Shown here: piece by piece, positions 1-7,001 of the stretch | Layout of the letters: each line of letters starts with the position of its first letter | Numbering within the stretch: the first letter of the stretch is position 1 | Assembly: GCA_038240335.1 (NCBI GenBank) | Contig: JBBSDV010000026.1 | Coordinates: 1-21,647, forward strand | DNA: 21,647 nucleotides | Direction: 5' to 3' | Origin: JBBSDV01 sp038240335 | GTDB taxonomy: Bacteria > Chloroflexota > Dehalococcoidia > DSTF01 > JACRBR01 | Made by a program: the position numbers and the translations under genes | The notes under the pieces: generated by a model | Databases searched by the model: none | The model's input: only the letters and a program-made list of their open reading frames with translations | Told to the model about the DNA's origin: nothing

Positions 1-462
1 CACGATCTCGCCGCGCTTCCGCACCACACGACGATCGAGATCGACCTCGACTTCGCCGACTTGAATGACGTTCGACTGCGCTGCGGGCTCGACGCGCCGG
101 CGGAGCACTGAGCGGATGCGCGCCGAAAGTTGGTCGAGGCTGAACGGCTTGCTGAGATAATCATCGACCCCAAGCGCGAACGCATGCAGCATCTCCGCAT
201 CGCTCTTCGTCGTGGTCGCCATGATGACCGGGATGTCGGCGTGTTCCTTGAGCAGCGTCAACATCTGCTTGTCGGTCAGGTCCTGGGTCGCGATGTCGAG
301 TAGCAAGATGAGATCCGGCGCGAGTTCGTCAACGAGCTTGAGCACGTCGCGGGCGGCCATCGCGCTGGCAGTGCGAAACCCCTGCGTCGCCAGCTCGAGC
401 TGGATGACGCGCAGCAGCGCCGGATCGGTATCAACCGCGAGAATCAGCGGTTCGGTGCCCAA
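1..462 (-). CDS. OmpR/PhoB-type response regulator, 5' part only
   Basis: Cytoplasmic two-component response regulator; the 154 codons visible cover the receiver and the linker into a winged-helix DNA-binding domain whose remainder lies beyond the window edge. Receiver hallmarks: a VDTD acidic patch near residue 10, an LLLD phospho-acceptor strand near residue 55, and the conserved Lys in YLSKPF. The segment after LRRR (VGEVEVDLDRR) is the usual start of an OmpR output domain. The start is TTG: an in-frame TAG lies seven codons upstream, no ATG or GTG lies between, and AAGGAG sits 10 nt before the TTG. Odd points: the phospho-acceptor strand looks one residue longer than usual (PDLILLLD rather than PDLxLLD), and the usual Met-Pro-Gly turn is replaced by ATQDLTDKQ. 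No sensor kinase is visible. Family assignment is firm; the signal is unknown. Confidence 0.88.
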   Translation of the reverse strand, partial: MGTEPLILAVDTDPALLRVIQLELATQGFRTASAMAARDVLKLVDELAPDLILLLDIATQDLTDKQMLTLLKEHADIPVIMATTTKSDAEMLHAFALGVDDYLSKPFSLDQLSARIRSVLRRRVEPAAQSNVIQVGEVEVDLDRRVVRKRGEIV

Positions 463-933
463 TGCGCTGGTACTCCTTGCCTAATACACAGTTCGTCGTC
501 GCGCTACGTTCATCCGTACGCTCAGCATCGCGAGTTCGATGCATTTCTCCGTGCGCGACATCGGCGTGCCGGATCAGGAGCTAGCGGTGTGGCACTAACG
601 CTTCTTAGTGTCGTGACGAGAATGCATCGTTGGGCATCCCCGACTTGTCGCCTCATTCGCCGTGTCCGCTCGCGCGTACCCGGGTACAGACTATGAAATG
701 AGAGACTGTTCAGAGGGACACTCCCGAGGCCCCGGCAGAGGCGCTGCCCCGTCTGCACTCCCGCGTGACAACCTCGACCTGTGAACGACATAGGGCCATC
801 CCAGCGTCGCAACTAACGATGCGCAGGAAGCATTCCACTAGCAGAAACCGTCACCATCGGTGTGCGGTCGGCTGCGTGCGGATGGCACGATAGCACCGAA
901 CACGCGTGGGCGCGGTGCGCACGAGCACATACA
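463..933. other. Gene-poor intergenic stretch
   Basis: I find no convincing gene here. A 96-codon open frame on the minus strand (812 to 522) has no recognisable motif, a basic and Cys-rich composition and no good ribosome site, so I leave it out. Small structures seen: a 6-bp inverted repeat CACTAA/TTAGTG at 593-610, a 12-bp palindrome GTACCCGGGTAC at 676-687, and GGG-N4-CCC at 793-802 that partly resembles the operators described near 2160 and 2575. None is strong enough alone to assign a role. Confidence 0.5.
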
Positions 934-978
934 GAGCCCACCGGAGCTGCATCGTCCTAATGCAGCTCCGGTGGGCTC
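934..978 (-). terminator. Perfect 19-bp hairpin, likely terminator of the regulator operon
   Basis: GAGCCCACCGGAGCTGCAT at 934-952 is followed by a 7-nt loop and its exact reverse complement at 960-978. It lies about 50 nt past the stop of the 101-aa minus-strand gene, the position expected for the end of that operon. Only a weak T-rich run (TGTATGTGCT) follows on the minus strand, so termination efficiency is uncertain. The long perfect stem could also stabilise an RNA 3' end. Confidence 0.65.
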
Positions 979-1026
979 GTCGGGCTCTTGGTGAGGTTCG
1001 TCGTGCGCCGTGCGATTGTACGGTTG

Positions 1027-1332
1027 TCAGCGCTTCCCGGCACGGGAGAGCGAGAGCGTGAGGCGCACGTCCTTGAGCACCGCCCGCGCCGCGTCCCCCT
1101 GGTTGATGTCGATGCAGTCGACGTAGGCGGCGAAGATCGAACGATCCAGCAGCCGCAGTCCCTGTTCGTTCAGCTCCTCCACGTGATCCCGACGCAGTCG
1201 GAGCAAGCGGCGGAGGCGGTTCAGGTAGCCATCGCGCAAGTGCTCCGGCTTCGCGTGCGTGATCGCCTCGATCGTCGTGCGCAGGTCGTTCATGTTCGTT
1301 CGCTGTTCTCGGGATGTGTGTGCGTTCGCCAT
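1027..1332 (-). CDS. Small hypothetical protein co-transcribed with a NarL-type regulator
   Basis: I do not recognise this 101-aa protein. It is highly charged and predicted almost entirely helical, with an Arg/Leu-rich stretch near residues 38-49 (LNRLRRLLRLRR), and has no signal peptide or membrane segment, so it is probably a soluble helical-bundle protein. Its ATG abuts the TAG stop of the upstream response regulator (TAGATG on the minus strand), implying translational coupling. An alternative start is the internal ATG at 1293 (MNDLRTT). A strong hairpin follows it, so it is probably the last gene of the operon. The context suggests it modulates or works with the regulator, for instance as a phosphorylation or DNA-binding partner, but that is inference only. 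Confidence 0.7.
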   Translation of the reverse strand: MANAHTSREQRTNMNDLRTTIEAITHAKPEHLRDGYLNRLRRLLRLRRDHVEELNEQGLRLLDRSIFAAYVDCIDINQGDAARAVLKDVRLTLSLSRAGKR

Positions 1333-2064
1333 CTAACCGACTGCCTGCGAGCCGCTCTCGCCGAGATCGGGGCCGCTGTCGAGGCCGACGATGCCCTTGC
1401 GGATGGCATACCGGATCAGGTCGGTGCGGTTCTGCGCGTGCAGCTTCGACATGATGTGCGCCTTGTGAGCCTCCACCGTCTTCACACTGATGAACAGCTC
1501 CGTCGCGATGCGCTGGTTCGAGTACCCCTCGGCGATCAGCTGCAGTACCTCACGCTCGCGGCTGGTCAGCAGGTCGTAGCCCGTTTTCGATTCCGGCTTC
1601 TTCGCCTGCCACAGGTAGTCCTGCACGGCGTCGCCGTCGCTAATCGCCGAACTGAAGTACGTGTTGCCGCGGTGCACCGACTGGATGCCCAGCAGCAACT
1701 CCTGCACGTCGGACTTCTTGACGACGTACCCGCTGGCGCCGGCACGCAGGGCGGCGAGGATCTGCTCGTCTTCCATGTAGCCGGTCAGGATGAGAATCTT
1801 TGCCTTCGGCACGCGCCGGCGGATCTGACGCGTCGCCTCGAGGCCGTTCAACCCCGGCATTACCATGTCCATCAGCACAACATCGGGGTGCAGCTTCTCG
1901 CACGACTCGAGCGCCTCGCGGCCGTTGCTCGCATCACCGACGACTTCGACTTCACTCTGATTCTCGAGCAGCATGCGTAGCGCCTGCCGCAAGACGGCGT
2001 GGTCGTCAACGATGAGGACCTTGATGCGGCTTGCGTGCTGGCGGGGGGCCATTCCATTGGTCAT
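1333..2064 (-). CDS. NarL/FixJ-family response regulator
   Basis: This 243-aa protein has the full two-domain NarL/FixJ layout. The receiver (residues about 14-130) has the acidic pair D20-D21, phospho-acceptor D66 in LMDMVMP, switch residue T94 in LILTGY and Lys at 116-117. The C-terminal LuxR/GerE helix-turn-helix (about 165-225) has LTSREREVLQLIAEG and the recognition helix FISVKTVEAHKAHI. It should bind DNA as a dimer when phosphorylated. The ATG is preceded by GGAGGA seven nt upstream. A 9-bp inverted repeat lies 85-106 bp upstream and matches two sites in front of the neighbouring zinc-ribbon gene, consistent with autoregulation. No histidine kinase is adjacent, so it is an orphan within this window. 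Confidence 0.95.
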   Translation of the reverse strand: MTNGMAPRQHASRIKVLIVDDHAVLRQALRMLLENQSEVEVVGDASNGREALESCEKLHPDVVLMDMVMPGLNGLEATRQIRRRVPKAKILILTGYMEDEQILAALRAGASGYVVKKSDVQELLLGIQSVHRGNTYFSSAISDGDAVQDYLWQAKKPESKTGYDLLTSREREVLQLIAEGYSNQRIATELFISVKTVEAHKAHIMSKLHAQNRTDLIRYAIRKGIVGLDSGPDLGESGSQAVG

Positions 2065-2148
2065 GAGCTGTTCCTCCTTGATTTGCTCGGGCGCCGGCTC
2101 CGCTGGGCGGATCCTCGCGCGTTCATCGCCGTTCGGGCGTCATGCCCG

Positions 2149-2170
2149 CCGTAAGGGTAATCCCTTACGG
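2149..2170. promoter_or_regulatory. Inverted-repeat operator upstream of the NarL-type regulator
   Basis: CCGTAAGGG-TAAT-CCCTTACGG is a perfect palindrome with 9-bp arms. Its core TAAGGGT-AA-TCCCTTA has the 7-2-7 geometry known for NarL-type dimers. It sits between the end of the zinc-ribbon gene and the start of the regulator gene. Two related copies lie upstream of the zinc-ribbon gene. I infer it is the regulator's own binding site. Confidence 0.6.
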
Positions 2171-2180
2171 GTTTCCTACA

Positions 2181-2513
2181 CTAATACGGTCGCTCGTCGT
2201 TCTGCAAAAACGCGACACCTCCTCCGAGATCCGGCAGCAGCGCCGCAGTCTTTCCGATCGCCGCCGCTTCTTCGAACGCGCCCTGGCGGCTGGCGCCTTC
2301 TACGCTCGCCGGATACTCGCGTTGTTCGCCGCAGTGCTTGCAGCGGCCGCGGATCACATCGTCCTCCGGACAGGCAAGCACCCAATGGTGGATGCACGCG
2401 GCGATCGTCGGCTCCGTACCTCGCGGTGCATCGGCGATGCGGCTCTCGGCTGTCGGTGTTTCGACCGGCAGCGTCTGGGTGGCCTGCGTATCTGTCGTCA
2501 TCGTTTCTGGCAC
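2181..2513 (-). CDS. Small zinc-ribbon-like protein, probable target of the NarL-type regulator
   Basis: A protein of about 110 aa with an N-terminal disordered Thr/Pro/Glu-rich tail and a central Cys/His cluster: CIHHW, then about 15 residues on, RGRCKHCGEQREYP. The C-x-H-H-W and C-x2-C-G spacing looks like a small zinc-binding fold. The C-terminal 40 residues are Ala/Gly-rich and unassigned. Start choice: an ATG at 2519 lies only 1 nt after GGAGGA, too close to use it, whereas the in-frame GTG at 2513 is 7 nt away, so I prefer GTG; the difference is two residues. A good promoter and two operator-like sites lie just upstream. The function is unknown; DNA, RNA or protein binding are all possible. 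Metal binding is inferred from the residues. Confidence 0.72.
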   Translation of the reverse strand: MPETMTTDTQATQTLPVETPTAESRIADAPRGTEPTIAACIHHWVLACPEDDVIRGRCKHCGEQREYPASVEGASRQGAFEEAAAIGKTAALLPDLGGGVAFLQNDERPY

Positions 2514-2538
2514 GTCCATCTCCTCCTGAACGAGGCCG

Positions 2539-2567
2539 ATTATCAGTGCTGCCGCCCACGCTGCCTA
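2539..2567 (-). promoter_or_regulatory. Promoter of the zinc-ribbon gene
   Basis: On the minus strand, TAGGCA (2567-2562; 4 of 6 match to TTGACA) and GATAAT (2544-2539; 5 of 6 match to TATAAT) are separated by exactly 17 bp. The predicted start of transcription is near 2532, about six nt before GGAGGA at 2526-2521. The two operator-like sites begin at or directly upstream of the -35 box, the usual position for an activator. Confidence 0.55.
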
Positions 2568-2583
2568 TAAGGGTTTCCCCCCA
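2568..2583. promoter_or_regulatory. NarL-type operator copy, promoter-proximal
   Basis: TAAGGG-TTTC-CCCCCA matches the pattern TARGGG-N4-CCCNNA seen at 2152-2167. Its centre is about 43 bp upstream of the predicted transcription start of the zinc-ribbon gene and it abuts the -35 box. The right arm is degenerate. Confidence 0.5.
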
Positions 2584-2590
2584 TAAACCG

Positions 2591-2606
2591 TAGGGGAGTT
2601 CCCTCA
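2591..2606. promoter_or_regulatory. NarL-type operator copy, promoter-distal
   Basis: TAGGGG-AGTT-CCCTCA is a third match to the same pattern, with its centre 23 bp (about two helical turns) from the proximal site, so both would lie on one face of the DNA. A further TAGGGG half-site occurs at about 2623-2628. Confidence 0.5.
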
Positions 2607-2780
2607 TTTGGCGTAAGGCGCGTAGGGGCCGGGTGGTTGGTTGGAAGTGGGGGGTGAGAGGCGAGGCAGTGTTCGGAAGGTGCGGTGGGACGGGAGACTC
2701 GCTGTAGGGGGCTGGGGGATGTGAGGACAGTCATTAGCTGTGCGTCGTCGCCTCGCAGCTCGAGCTTGTGTGTTCGGCCT
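2607..2780. other. G-rich intergenic stretch before ligA
   Basis: No gene is seen. The stretch is strongly G-rich on the plus strand, with runs such as GGTTGGTTGG and GTGGGGGG and loosely heptameric spacing, and it separates the divergent zinc-ribbon and ligA promoters. Confidence 0.4.
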
Positions 2781-2813
2781 GCGACCTCCGACCTCCGTCC
2801 TCCGACTCCGAAC
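2781..2813. repeat. Heptamer array, TCCGACC type, upstream of ligA
   Basis: The sequence reads as consecutive 7-bp units: (GCGACC) TCCGACC TCCGTCC (TCCGAC) TCCGAAC, with the bracketed units shortened by one base. The same unit recurs at 15044-15084. The array occupies the region where the -35 box of the ligA promoter would fall. Confidence 0.6.
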
Positions 2814-2827
2814 GAAAAGCGCCAGAC

Positions 2828-2833
2828 TATAAT
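2828..2833 (+). promoter_or_regulatory. -10 box of ligA, leaderless arrangement
   Basis: A perfect TATAAT ends 6 nt before the ligA ATG at 2840, which places the transcription start on or next to the start codon. No Shine-Dalgarno sequence fits in the gap and no good -35 box is seen. Confidence 0.65.
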
Positions 2834-2839
2834 CGAACC

Positions 2840-4888
2840 ATGTCGCGAACCGACACGGATACGCGCGCGTTTCAGCAGGCGAAGCTTCGCGTCGAAGAGC
2901 TGCGCTCGCTGATCGCATACCACGAACACCGCTACTTCGTGCTCGATCAGCCGGAGATCCCCGACGCGGAGTTCGACGCATTGATGCGGGAGCTGCGCGA
3001 TCTCGAATCGCAACACCCGGAGCTGATCACGCCGGATTCGCCGACGCAGCGCGTCGGTGGCGCGCCGGCCGAGACGTTCGGCATCGTTCAACACCCCGTA
3101 CCGCTGCTCTCGCTCGCGAACGCCTTCAGCGCCGACGACCTGCGCGCGTGGCATCGACGCGCGTCGAACATCATCGAACGCGAAGGGTTCGCGATGGTCT
3201 GCGAGCCGAAGATCGACGGTCTCGCCTGCGCCCTCGTGTACGAGGCCGGCCAGCTGACCACCGCCGCCACCCGGGGCGATGGCACGCGCGGCGAGAACAT
3301 CACCCAGAACGTCCGCACCATCCGCTCGATCCCGAAGCGACTGACGAAGGAGGCGCCGCCACGATTCGAGGTGCGCGGCGAGATCTACATGACGAAGAGC
3401 GGCTTCGAGAAGCTGAACTTCGAGCGCGGGGAGGCCGGTCTCGCGCTGTTCGCGAGCCCGCGCAACTCCGCCGCCGGTTCCGTCCGACAGCTCGATCCCA
3501 AGATCACTGCAAGCCGCCCGCTCGACGCCTTCCTCTATCAGCTCGGCTGGCAGGAGAGCGGCAGCGCACCGCCGACACACTGGGGAGTGCTCGAGTGGAT
3601 GCGTGATCAAGGCTTCCGAGTCAATCCAAACATTCAGCGCTTCACCTCGATCGACGAGGTCGCGGCGTTCTGCGAGAGCTGGGTCGAAAAGCGTGATTCG
3701 CTCGATTACGAGATCGACGGCATCGTGATCAAGGTCGACGACCTCGGCCTGCAGCGGCAAATGGGCGCCGTCGGGCGGGAGCCGCGCTGGGCGGTCGCCT
3801 ACAAGTTCCCGGCAACGCAGGCGACGACGAAGCTCCTACGGATCGACGTGAACGTCGGCCGTACCGGCGCAATCAATCCTTACGCCGTGCTCGATCCCGT
3901 GAAGATCGCCGGCGCGACCGTGAAGCTGGCGACGCTCCACAACGAAGACGACATACGCCGCAAGGACATCCGCGAGGGCGATATCGTGATCGTCCAACGA
4001 GCTGGCGACGTCATCCCGCAGGTCGTCGGGCCGGTGCTCAGCAAGCGGCCGCGGAAGGCGAAGGTGTTCTCGATGCCCGCCGTCTGCCCGCAGTGCGGCA
4101 CGCCCATCGTGCGCGGCGAAGGCATGGCCGCATACTACTGCCCGAACCGCGACTGCCCGGCGCAGCGCTTCCGCCTCCTCGAGCACTTCGTCGGCCGAGG
4201 CGCGATGGACATCGATGGCATCGGCGAGCAGTTGGCATACCTCCTCATGGAGCGCGGCTTCGTACAGGATGGCGGCGACCTCTACCGCCTGCATGAGCGG
4301 CGCGACGATCTCCTCCAGATCGAACGCATGGGCTCGAAGAGCGTCGACCACCTGCTCGCATCCGTCGAGGCGAGCAAGGACCGGCCGCTCGCGCGCGTGC
4401 TCGTCGCGCTCGGCATCCGGCACGTCGGCGGCGAGGTGGCGACCGTGCTGGCAAACCACTTCGGAAGCATGGACGCGATCATGGAGGCGCCGGCCGAGCA
4501 GATCAGCGAGATTGGCGGTGTCGGCCCGATCATCGCCCTGAGCGTCCGCGAGTTTTTCTCGCTCGAGGAGAACAGGGCGGTCGTCGAGAAGCTGCGCGCC
4601 GCCGGAGTGAATCTCCGCGAGGAGTCGGGCGGCGCACGCGAGGGGCCGCTGAGCGGCCTGACGTTCGTCGTCACGGGCCGCCTCGAGCGCTTTTCGCGCG
4701 ACGTCGCCGAGTCGCTGATCAAGCGCTACGGCGGCAGCGCCGCGAGCGCCGTCACCAAGAAGACCGACTACCTCGTCGTCGGCGCCGAAGCCGGTTCGAA
4801 GCTGGCGAAGGCGCAGAAGCTCGGCACGCCGCTGCTCGACGAAGACGCCTTCTCGGCGCTGCTCGCGGAGCGTGGCATCAGCCCGTAG
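2840..4888 (+). CDS. ligA: NAD-dependent DNA ligase LigA
   Basis: Cytoplasmic enzyme that seals nicks in double-stranded DNA using NAD+; it joins Okazaki fragments and completes repair. The 682-aa length is normal. Order of domains: Ia domain with the Y-HxxRYFVLDQPEIPDAEFD motif (residues about 27-45) that binds NMN; adenylation domain with catalytic Lys124 in CEPKIDG; OB fold (VNVGRTGAINPYAVLDP); four-Cys zinc finger at about 415-439 (CPQCG...CPNRDCPAQ); helix-hairpin-helix repeats (GIRHVGG, IGGVGPI); and a C-terminal BRCT domain (about 600-682). I chose the ATG at 2840 rather than one 72 nt upstream because homology begins here and a TATAAT lies 6 nt before it. The gene stands alone, with opposing or distant neighbours. 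Confidence 0.98.
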   Translation: MSRTDTDTRAFQQAKLRVEELRSLIAYHEHRYFVLDQPEIPDAEFDALMRELRDLESQHPELITPDSPTQRVGGAPAETFGIVQHPVPLLSLANAFSADDLRAWHRRASNIIEREGFAMVCEPKIDGLACALVYEAGQLTTAATRGDGTRGENITQNVRTIRSIPKRLTKEAPPRFEVRGEIYMTKSGFEKLNFERGEAGLALFASPRNSAAGSVRQLDPKITASRPLDAFLYQLGWQESGSAPPTHWGVLEWMRDQGFRVNPNIQRFTSIDEVAAFCESWVEKRDSLDYEIDGIVIKVDDLGLQRQMGAVGREPRWAVAYKFPATQATTKLLRIDVNVGRTGAINPYAVLDPVKIAGATVKLATLHNEDDIRRKDIREGDIVIVQRAGDVIPQVVGPVLSKRPRKAKVFSMPAVCPQCGTPIVRGEGMAAYYCPNRDCPAQRFRLLEHFVGRGAMDIDGIGEQLAYLLMERGFVQDGGDLYRLHERRDDLLQIERMGSKSVDHLLASVEASKDRPLARVLVALGIRHVGGEVATVLANHFGSMDAIMEAPAEQISEIGGVGPIIALSVREFFSLEENRAVVEKLRAAGVNLREESGGAREGPLSGLTFVVTGRLERFSRDVAESLIKRYGGSAASAVTKKTDYLVVGAEAGSKLAKAQKLGTPLLDEDAFSALLAERGISP

Positions 4889-5193
4889 CGCTCGGACCCC
4901 TGTTCCATCCGGGCCCCGCGGCATCTCGCCCCAGCATTGGCGCGAAATACATGTTTCTGATGCCCCGAGTGGCAACGCGGGCCTCTTTCTGCGCGGGCCC
5001 GAGGCTACTCGGCTTTTCCGCAGGTCCGGCGCTTCCGATAGTTGTCAAGATTCCTCTCGCGCCCAATCGCGCCGTACGCGGTTTTGTCGCCGACGCGCCT
5101 GATACGCCCGTGGGATTGCCACGTTCATTTACTTGACGGACAGCACCCAAACGGGCATGCGCCCCGGAACACCGCACAGTAAGGAGTCCATAC
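4889..5193. other. Intergenic region between ligA and the stalked surface protein
   Basis: No gene or clear RNA element is seen. It contains a TTGACG (5133-5138) that could serve as a -35 box for the downstream gene, though I find no matching -10, and a few GC-rich inverted repeats such as GCCTC/GAGGC around 4981-5005. The last ten bases hold the ribosome site of the next gene. Confidence 0.4.
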
Positions 5194-6873
5194 GTGCAAC
5201 ATCGCACCAGTCGCAGGCAGATACGAGAGAAGGGCACTTCGAAGATCACGCTCGCAATGAGCATCGCCATCGCCGCCGGCGTCACACTCGCTGCGATCGC
5301 CGGACCAATCGCTGGCGGCGGAGGCGGGACACGCGACGCCAGTGCCGCGGGCATGAACGTCAATCTCGACCAGTGCGCAAATCAATCGACGCCCTGCGAC
5401 TGGCAGAACGGCAACCTGAACGGAAACAACTCTGCGTACGCTGAAGGCAAAGTCGTGCCATTCCGCCTCGCGCTTGAGGGGCTGAGCGCAGGCACGCACT
5501 CGATTCACATCAACTACGACTTTACGGCCGGCGGAAGCAAGGCCTACGACTTTCTCGCGACGTACAACGCGACCGAGACTGTCGCGCTGTGTGCGAGCGG
5601 CGGCGGTGGCGTTTCCTCGATGTGCCCCAGCCTGCCGGCCGCGACGACATTCACATTCCCGTCCGACGCCACGATCGTCGACTCGCTGCCCGTGTCGGGT
5701 GCGGAGACCTTCTCCGGCGTCGGGCGCAACCTGACCGCATTCGGCGCGACAGTGACCAGCATCACCGGGCCTGTGCACTCCGGCTCGGCGAGCGGAAACA
5801 GCACCGGTGACTTCGTCGTCAACTTCACGTCGACCGGTTCGGGCGTCCTCTTCACGTGGGGCGGACACCTCGCCCAGTCGGCCTACTGGAACCTCGCCGC
5901 CGGCGGCGCCGCCGACGGCGCAAGCTTGATCAGCGGCGCGCCTTGGCACATGCGCACGCAGCAACTCGACGCCGGCGGCAACAAGAACCAGGATCGCAGC
6001 ATCCAGCCGAGCGCTCTCGCCGCGCCGTCGCCGACGTCCACCGCGACCGCAACACAGACGTCGACCGCGACAAGCACGCCCACGAACACTGCCACGAACA
6101 CCCCGACGAACACTGCCACCAATACCGCGACGAACACGCCAGCCAACACGGCGACTAACACGCCGACGAACACAGCGACCAACACTGCAACGAACACGCC
6201 CACGACCGTGCCCACGCACACAGTGACGAGCGTGCCCACGCGCACAGTGACGAGCGTGCCCACCGGGACGAGCGTCGTAACGACGACGCGCACCGTCACT
6301 GGCACGAGCACGGCCGCAGCCACGCACACGGTCACCACGACAAGCACTTCGGTGCCGACGAACACGAACACGCCGACCAACACCGCAACCAACACTCCGA
6401 CAAACACGCCGACCTCTGTCCCGACGTCGACGAACACGCCAACGAACACCGCCACCAACACGCCGACGAACACGGCCACCAACACGCCGACAAACACCGC
6501 CACCAACACGCCGGCGAACACCGCCACCAACACGCCGACAAACACCGCCACCAACACGCCGACGAACACCGTGACGAATACGGCCGTCCCGACGCGCACG
6601 CAGACCGCAACCCGGACATCGACGCCTCGCACAAGCACGCCGGCCGCATCAGCGACGGCGGTCGCACCGACGGCGACCAACACGGTGTCCAACCAGGTGC
6701 TCGGCGCTCAGATCGCACCGCCGGTGCAGGTCGCCCGCCGCTTGCCCGACACGGGCTACGGCAGCCAGCACCCGGACGGCCGCACCGACGACGTCATCCT
6801 GCTCGTCGCAGCCCTGACCGTGACGCTAGCCAGCATGATGGTGGCCCTGCGGATGCGGAGCCGCATTCGCTAG
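5194..6873 (+). CDS. Secreted stalked surface protein with LPDTG-type C-terminal anchor
   Basis: A 559-aa exported protein. A basic N-terminus and hydrophobic stretch (about 18-40) form a signal peptide or anchor. Residues about 54-265 are a beta-rich extracellular domain starting NLDQCANQSTPCDWQNGNLNGNN, with further Cys at about 133 and 144; similar NLDQC/NGNLNGNN domains occur in large secreted proteins of Chloroflexota and actinobacteria, with no assigned function that I know of. Residues about 283-480 are a Thr/Asn/Pro stalk built on an eight-residue unit TNTPTNTA, a likely glycosylated spacer. The C-terminus has LPDTG at 517-521, a membrane segment (about 534-552) and a basic tail RMRSRIR, as in sortase substrates, though the gap from LPDTG to the membrane segment is long. 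The start is GTG at 5194 with AAGGAG 7 nt upstream. Confidence 0.85.
   Translation: MQHRTSRRQIREKGTSKITLAMSIAIAAGVTLAAIAGPIAGGGGGTRDASAAGMNVNLDQCANQSTPCDWQNGNLNGNNSAYAEGKVVPFRLALEGLSAGTHSIHINYDFTAGGSKAYDFLATYNATETVALCASGGGGVSSMCPSLPAATTFTFPSDATIVDSLPVSGAETFSGVGRNLTAFGATVTSITGPVHSGSASGNSTGDFVVNFTSTGSGVLFTWGGHLAQSAYWNLAAGGAADGASLISGAPWHMRTQQLDAGGNKNQDRSIQPSALAAPSPTSTATATQTSTATSTPTNTATNTPTNTATNTATNTPANTATNTPTNTATNTATNTPTTVPTHTVTSVPTRTVTSVPTGTSVVTTTRTVTGTSTAAATHTVTTTSTSVPTNTNTPTNTATNTPTNTPTSVPTSTNTPTNTATNTPTNTATNTPTNTATNTPANTATNTPTNTATNTPTNTVTNTAVPTRTQTATRTSTPRTSTPAASATAVAPTATNTVSNQVLGAQIAPPVQVARRLPDTGYGSQHPDGRTDDVILLVAALTVTLASMMVALRMRSRIR
6077..6585 (+). repeat. In-frame 24-bp tandem repeats coding for TNTPTNTA
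   Basis: Repeated codons ACS-AAC-ACS-CCG-ACG-AAC-ACC-GCC encode a Thr/Asn/Pro/Ala stalk. The purest runs are at 6077-6200 and 6355-6585, interrupted by a Val/Thr-rich stretch (about 6205-6345). Near-identical copies make this region prone to slippage and copy-number change, and to assembly error. Confidence 0.85.
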
Positions 6874-6903
6874 CCCTGGCATCGCTCACGCGCAAAAACG
6901 TAG

Positions 6904-6933
6904 CATCGCCCGTTGCATTCGCAACGGGCGATG
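6904..6933. terminator. Bidirectional terminator between convergent genes
   Basis: A perfect 13-bp stem CATCGCCCGTTGC / GCAACGGGCGATG with a 4-nt ATTC loop lies between the convergent surface-protein and aspartokinase genes. A TTTTT run follows on the minus strand (complement of 6894-6898); on the plus strand TTGTCGTC follows, so it probably serves mainly the minus-strand gene. Confidence 0.8.
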
Positions 6934-7001
6934 TTGTCGTCCTCAGGGAAGCGATGTCACGGATCTGCGGGATACCTCGGGCACCGGCAGCGGCGCTCCG
7001 T

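Noticed and set aside
676..687. Palindrome GTACCCGGGTAC
   Set aside because: Six-base arms occur several times by chance in a window this long and no promoter or gene start is nearby.
522..812. 96-codon minus-strand open frame in the left intergenic gap
   Set aside because: No ribosome site, no motif, basic Cys-containing composition; most likely chance.
988..1980. 330-codon plus-strand open frame across the regulator genes
   Set aside because: It is antisense to the NarL-type regulator and its partner, with Arg/Val/Leu/His-rich composition typical of GC-rich shadow frames and no motif.
3836..4975. 379-codon minus-strand open frame inside ligA
   Set aside because: Antisense to strongly conserved ligase domains, with no recognisable motif or ribosome site.
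5883..6692. Long minus-strand open frame of repeated VFVGVLVAV, resembling a membrane protein
   Set aside because: It is the exact antisense of the TNTPTNTA codons; the hydrophobic pattern follows from ACN/AAC codons read on the other strand, and the sense frame has a ribosome site, signal peptide and anchor.
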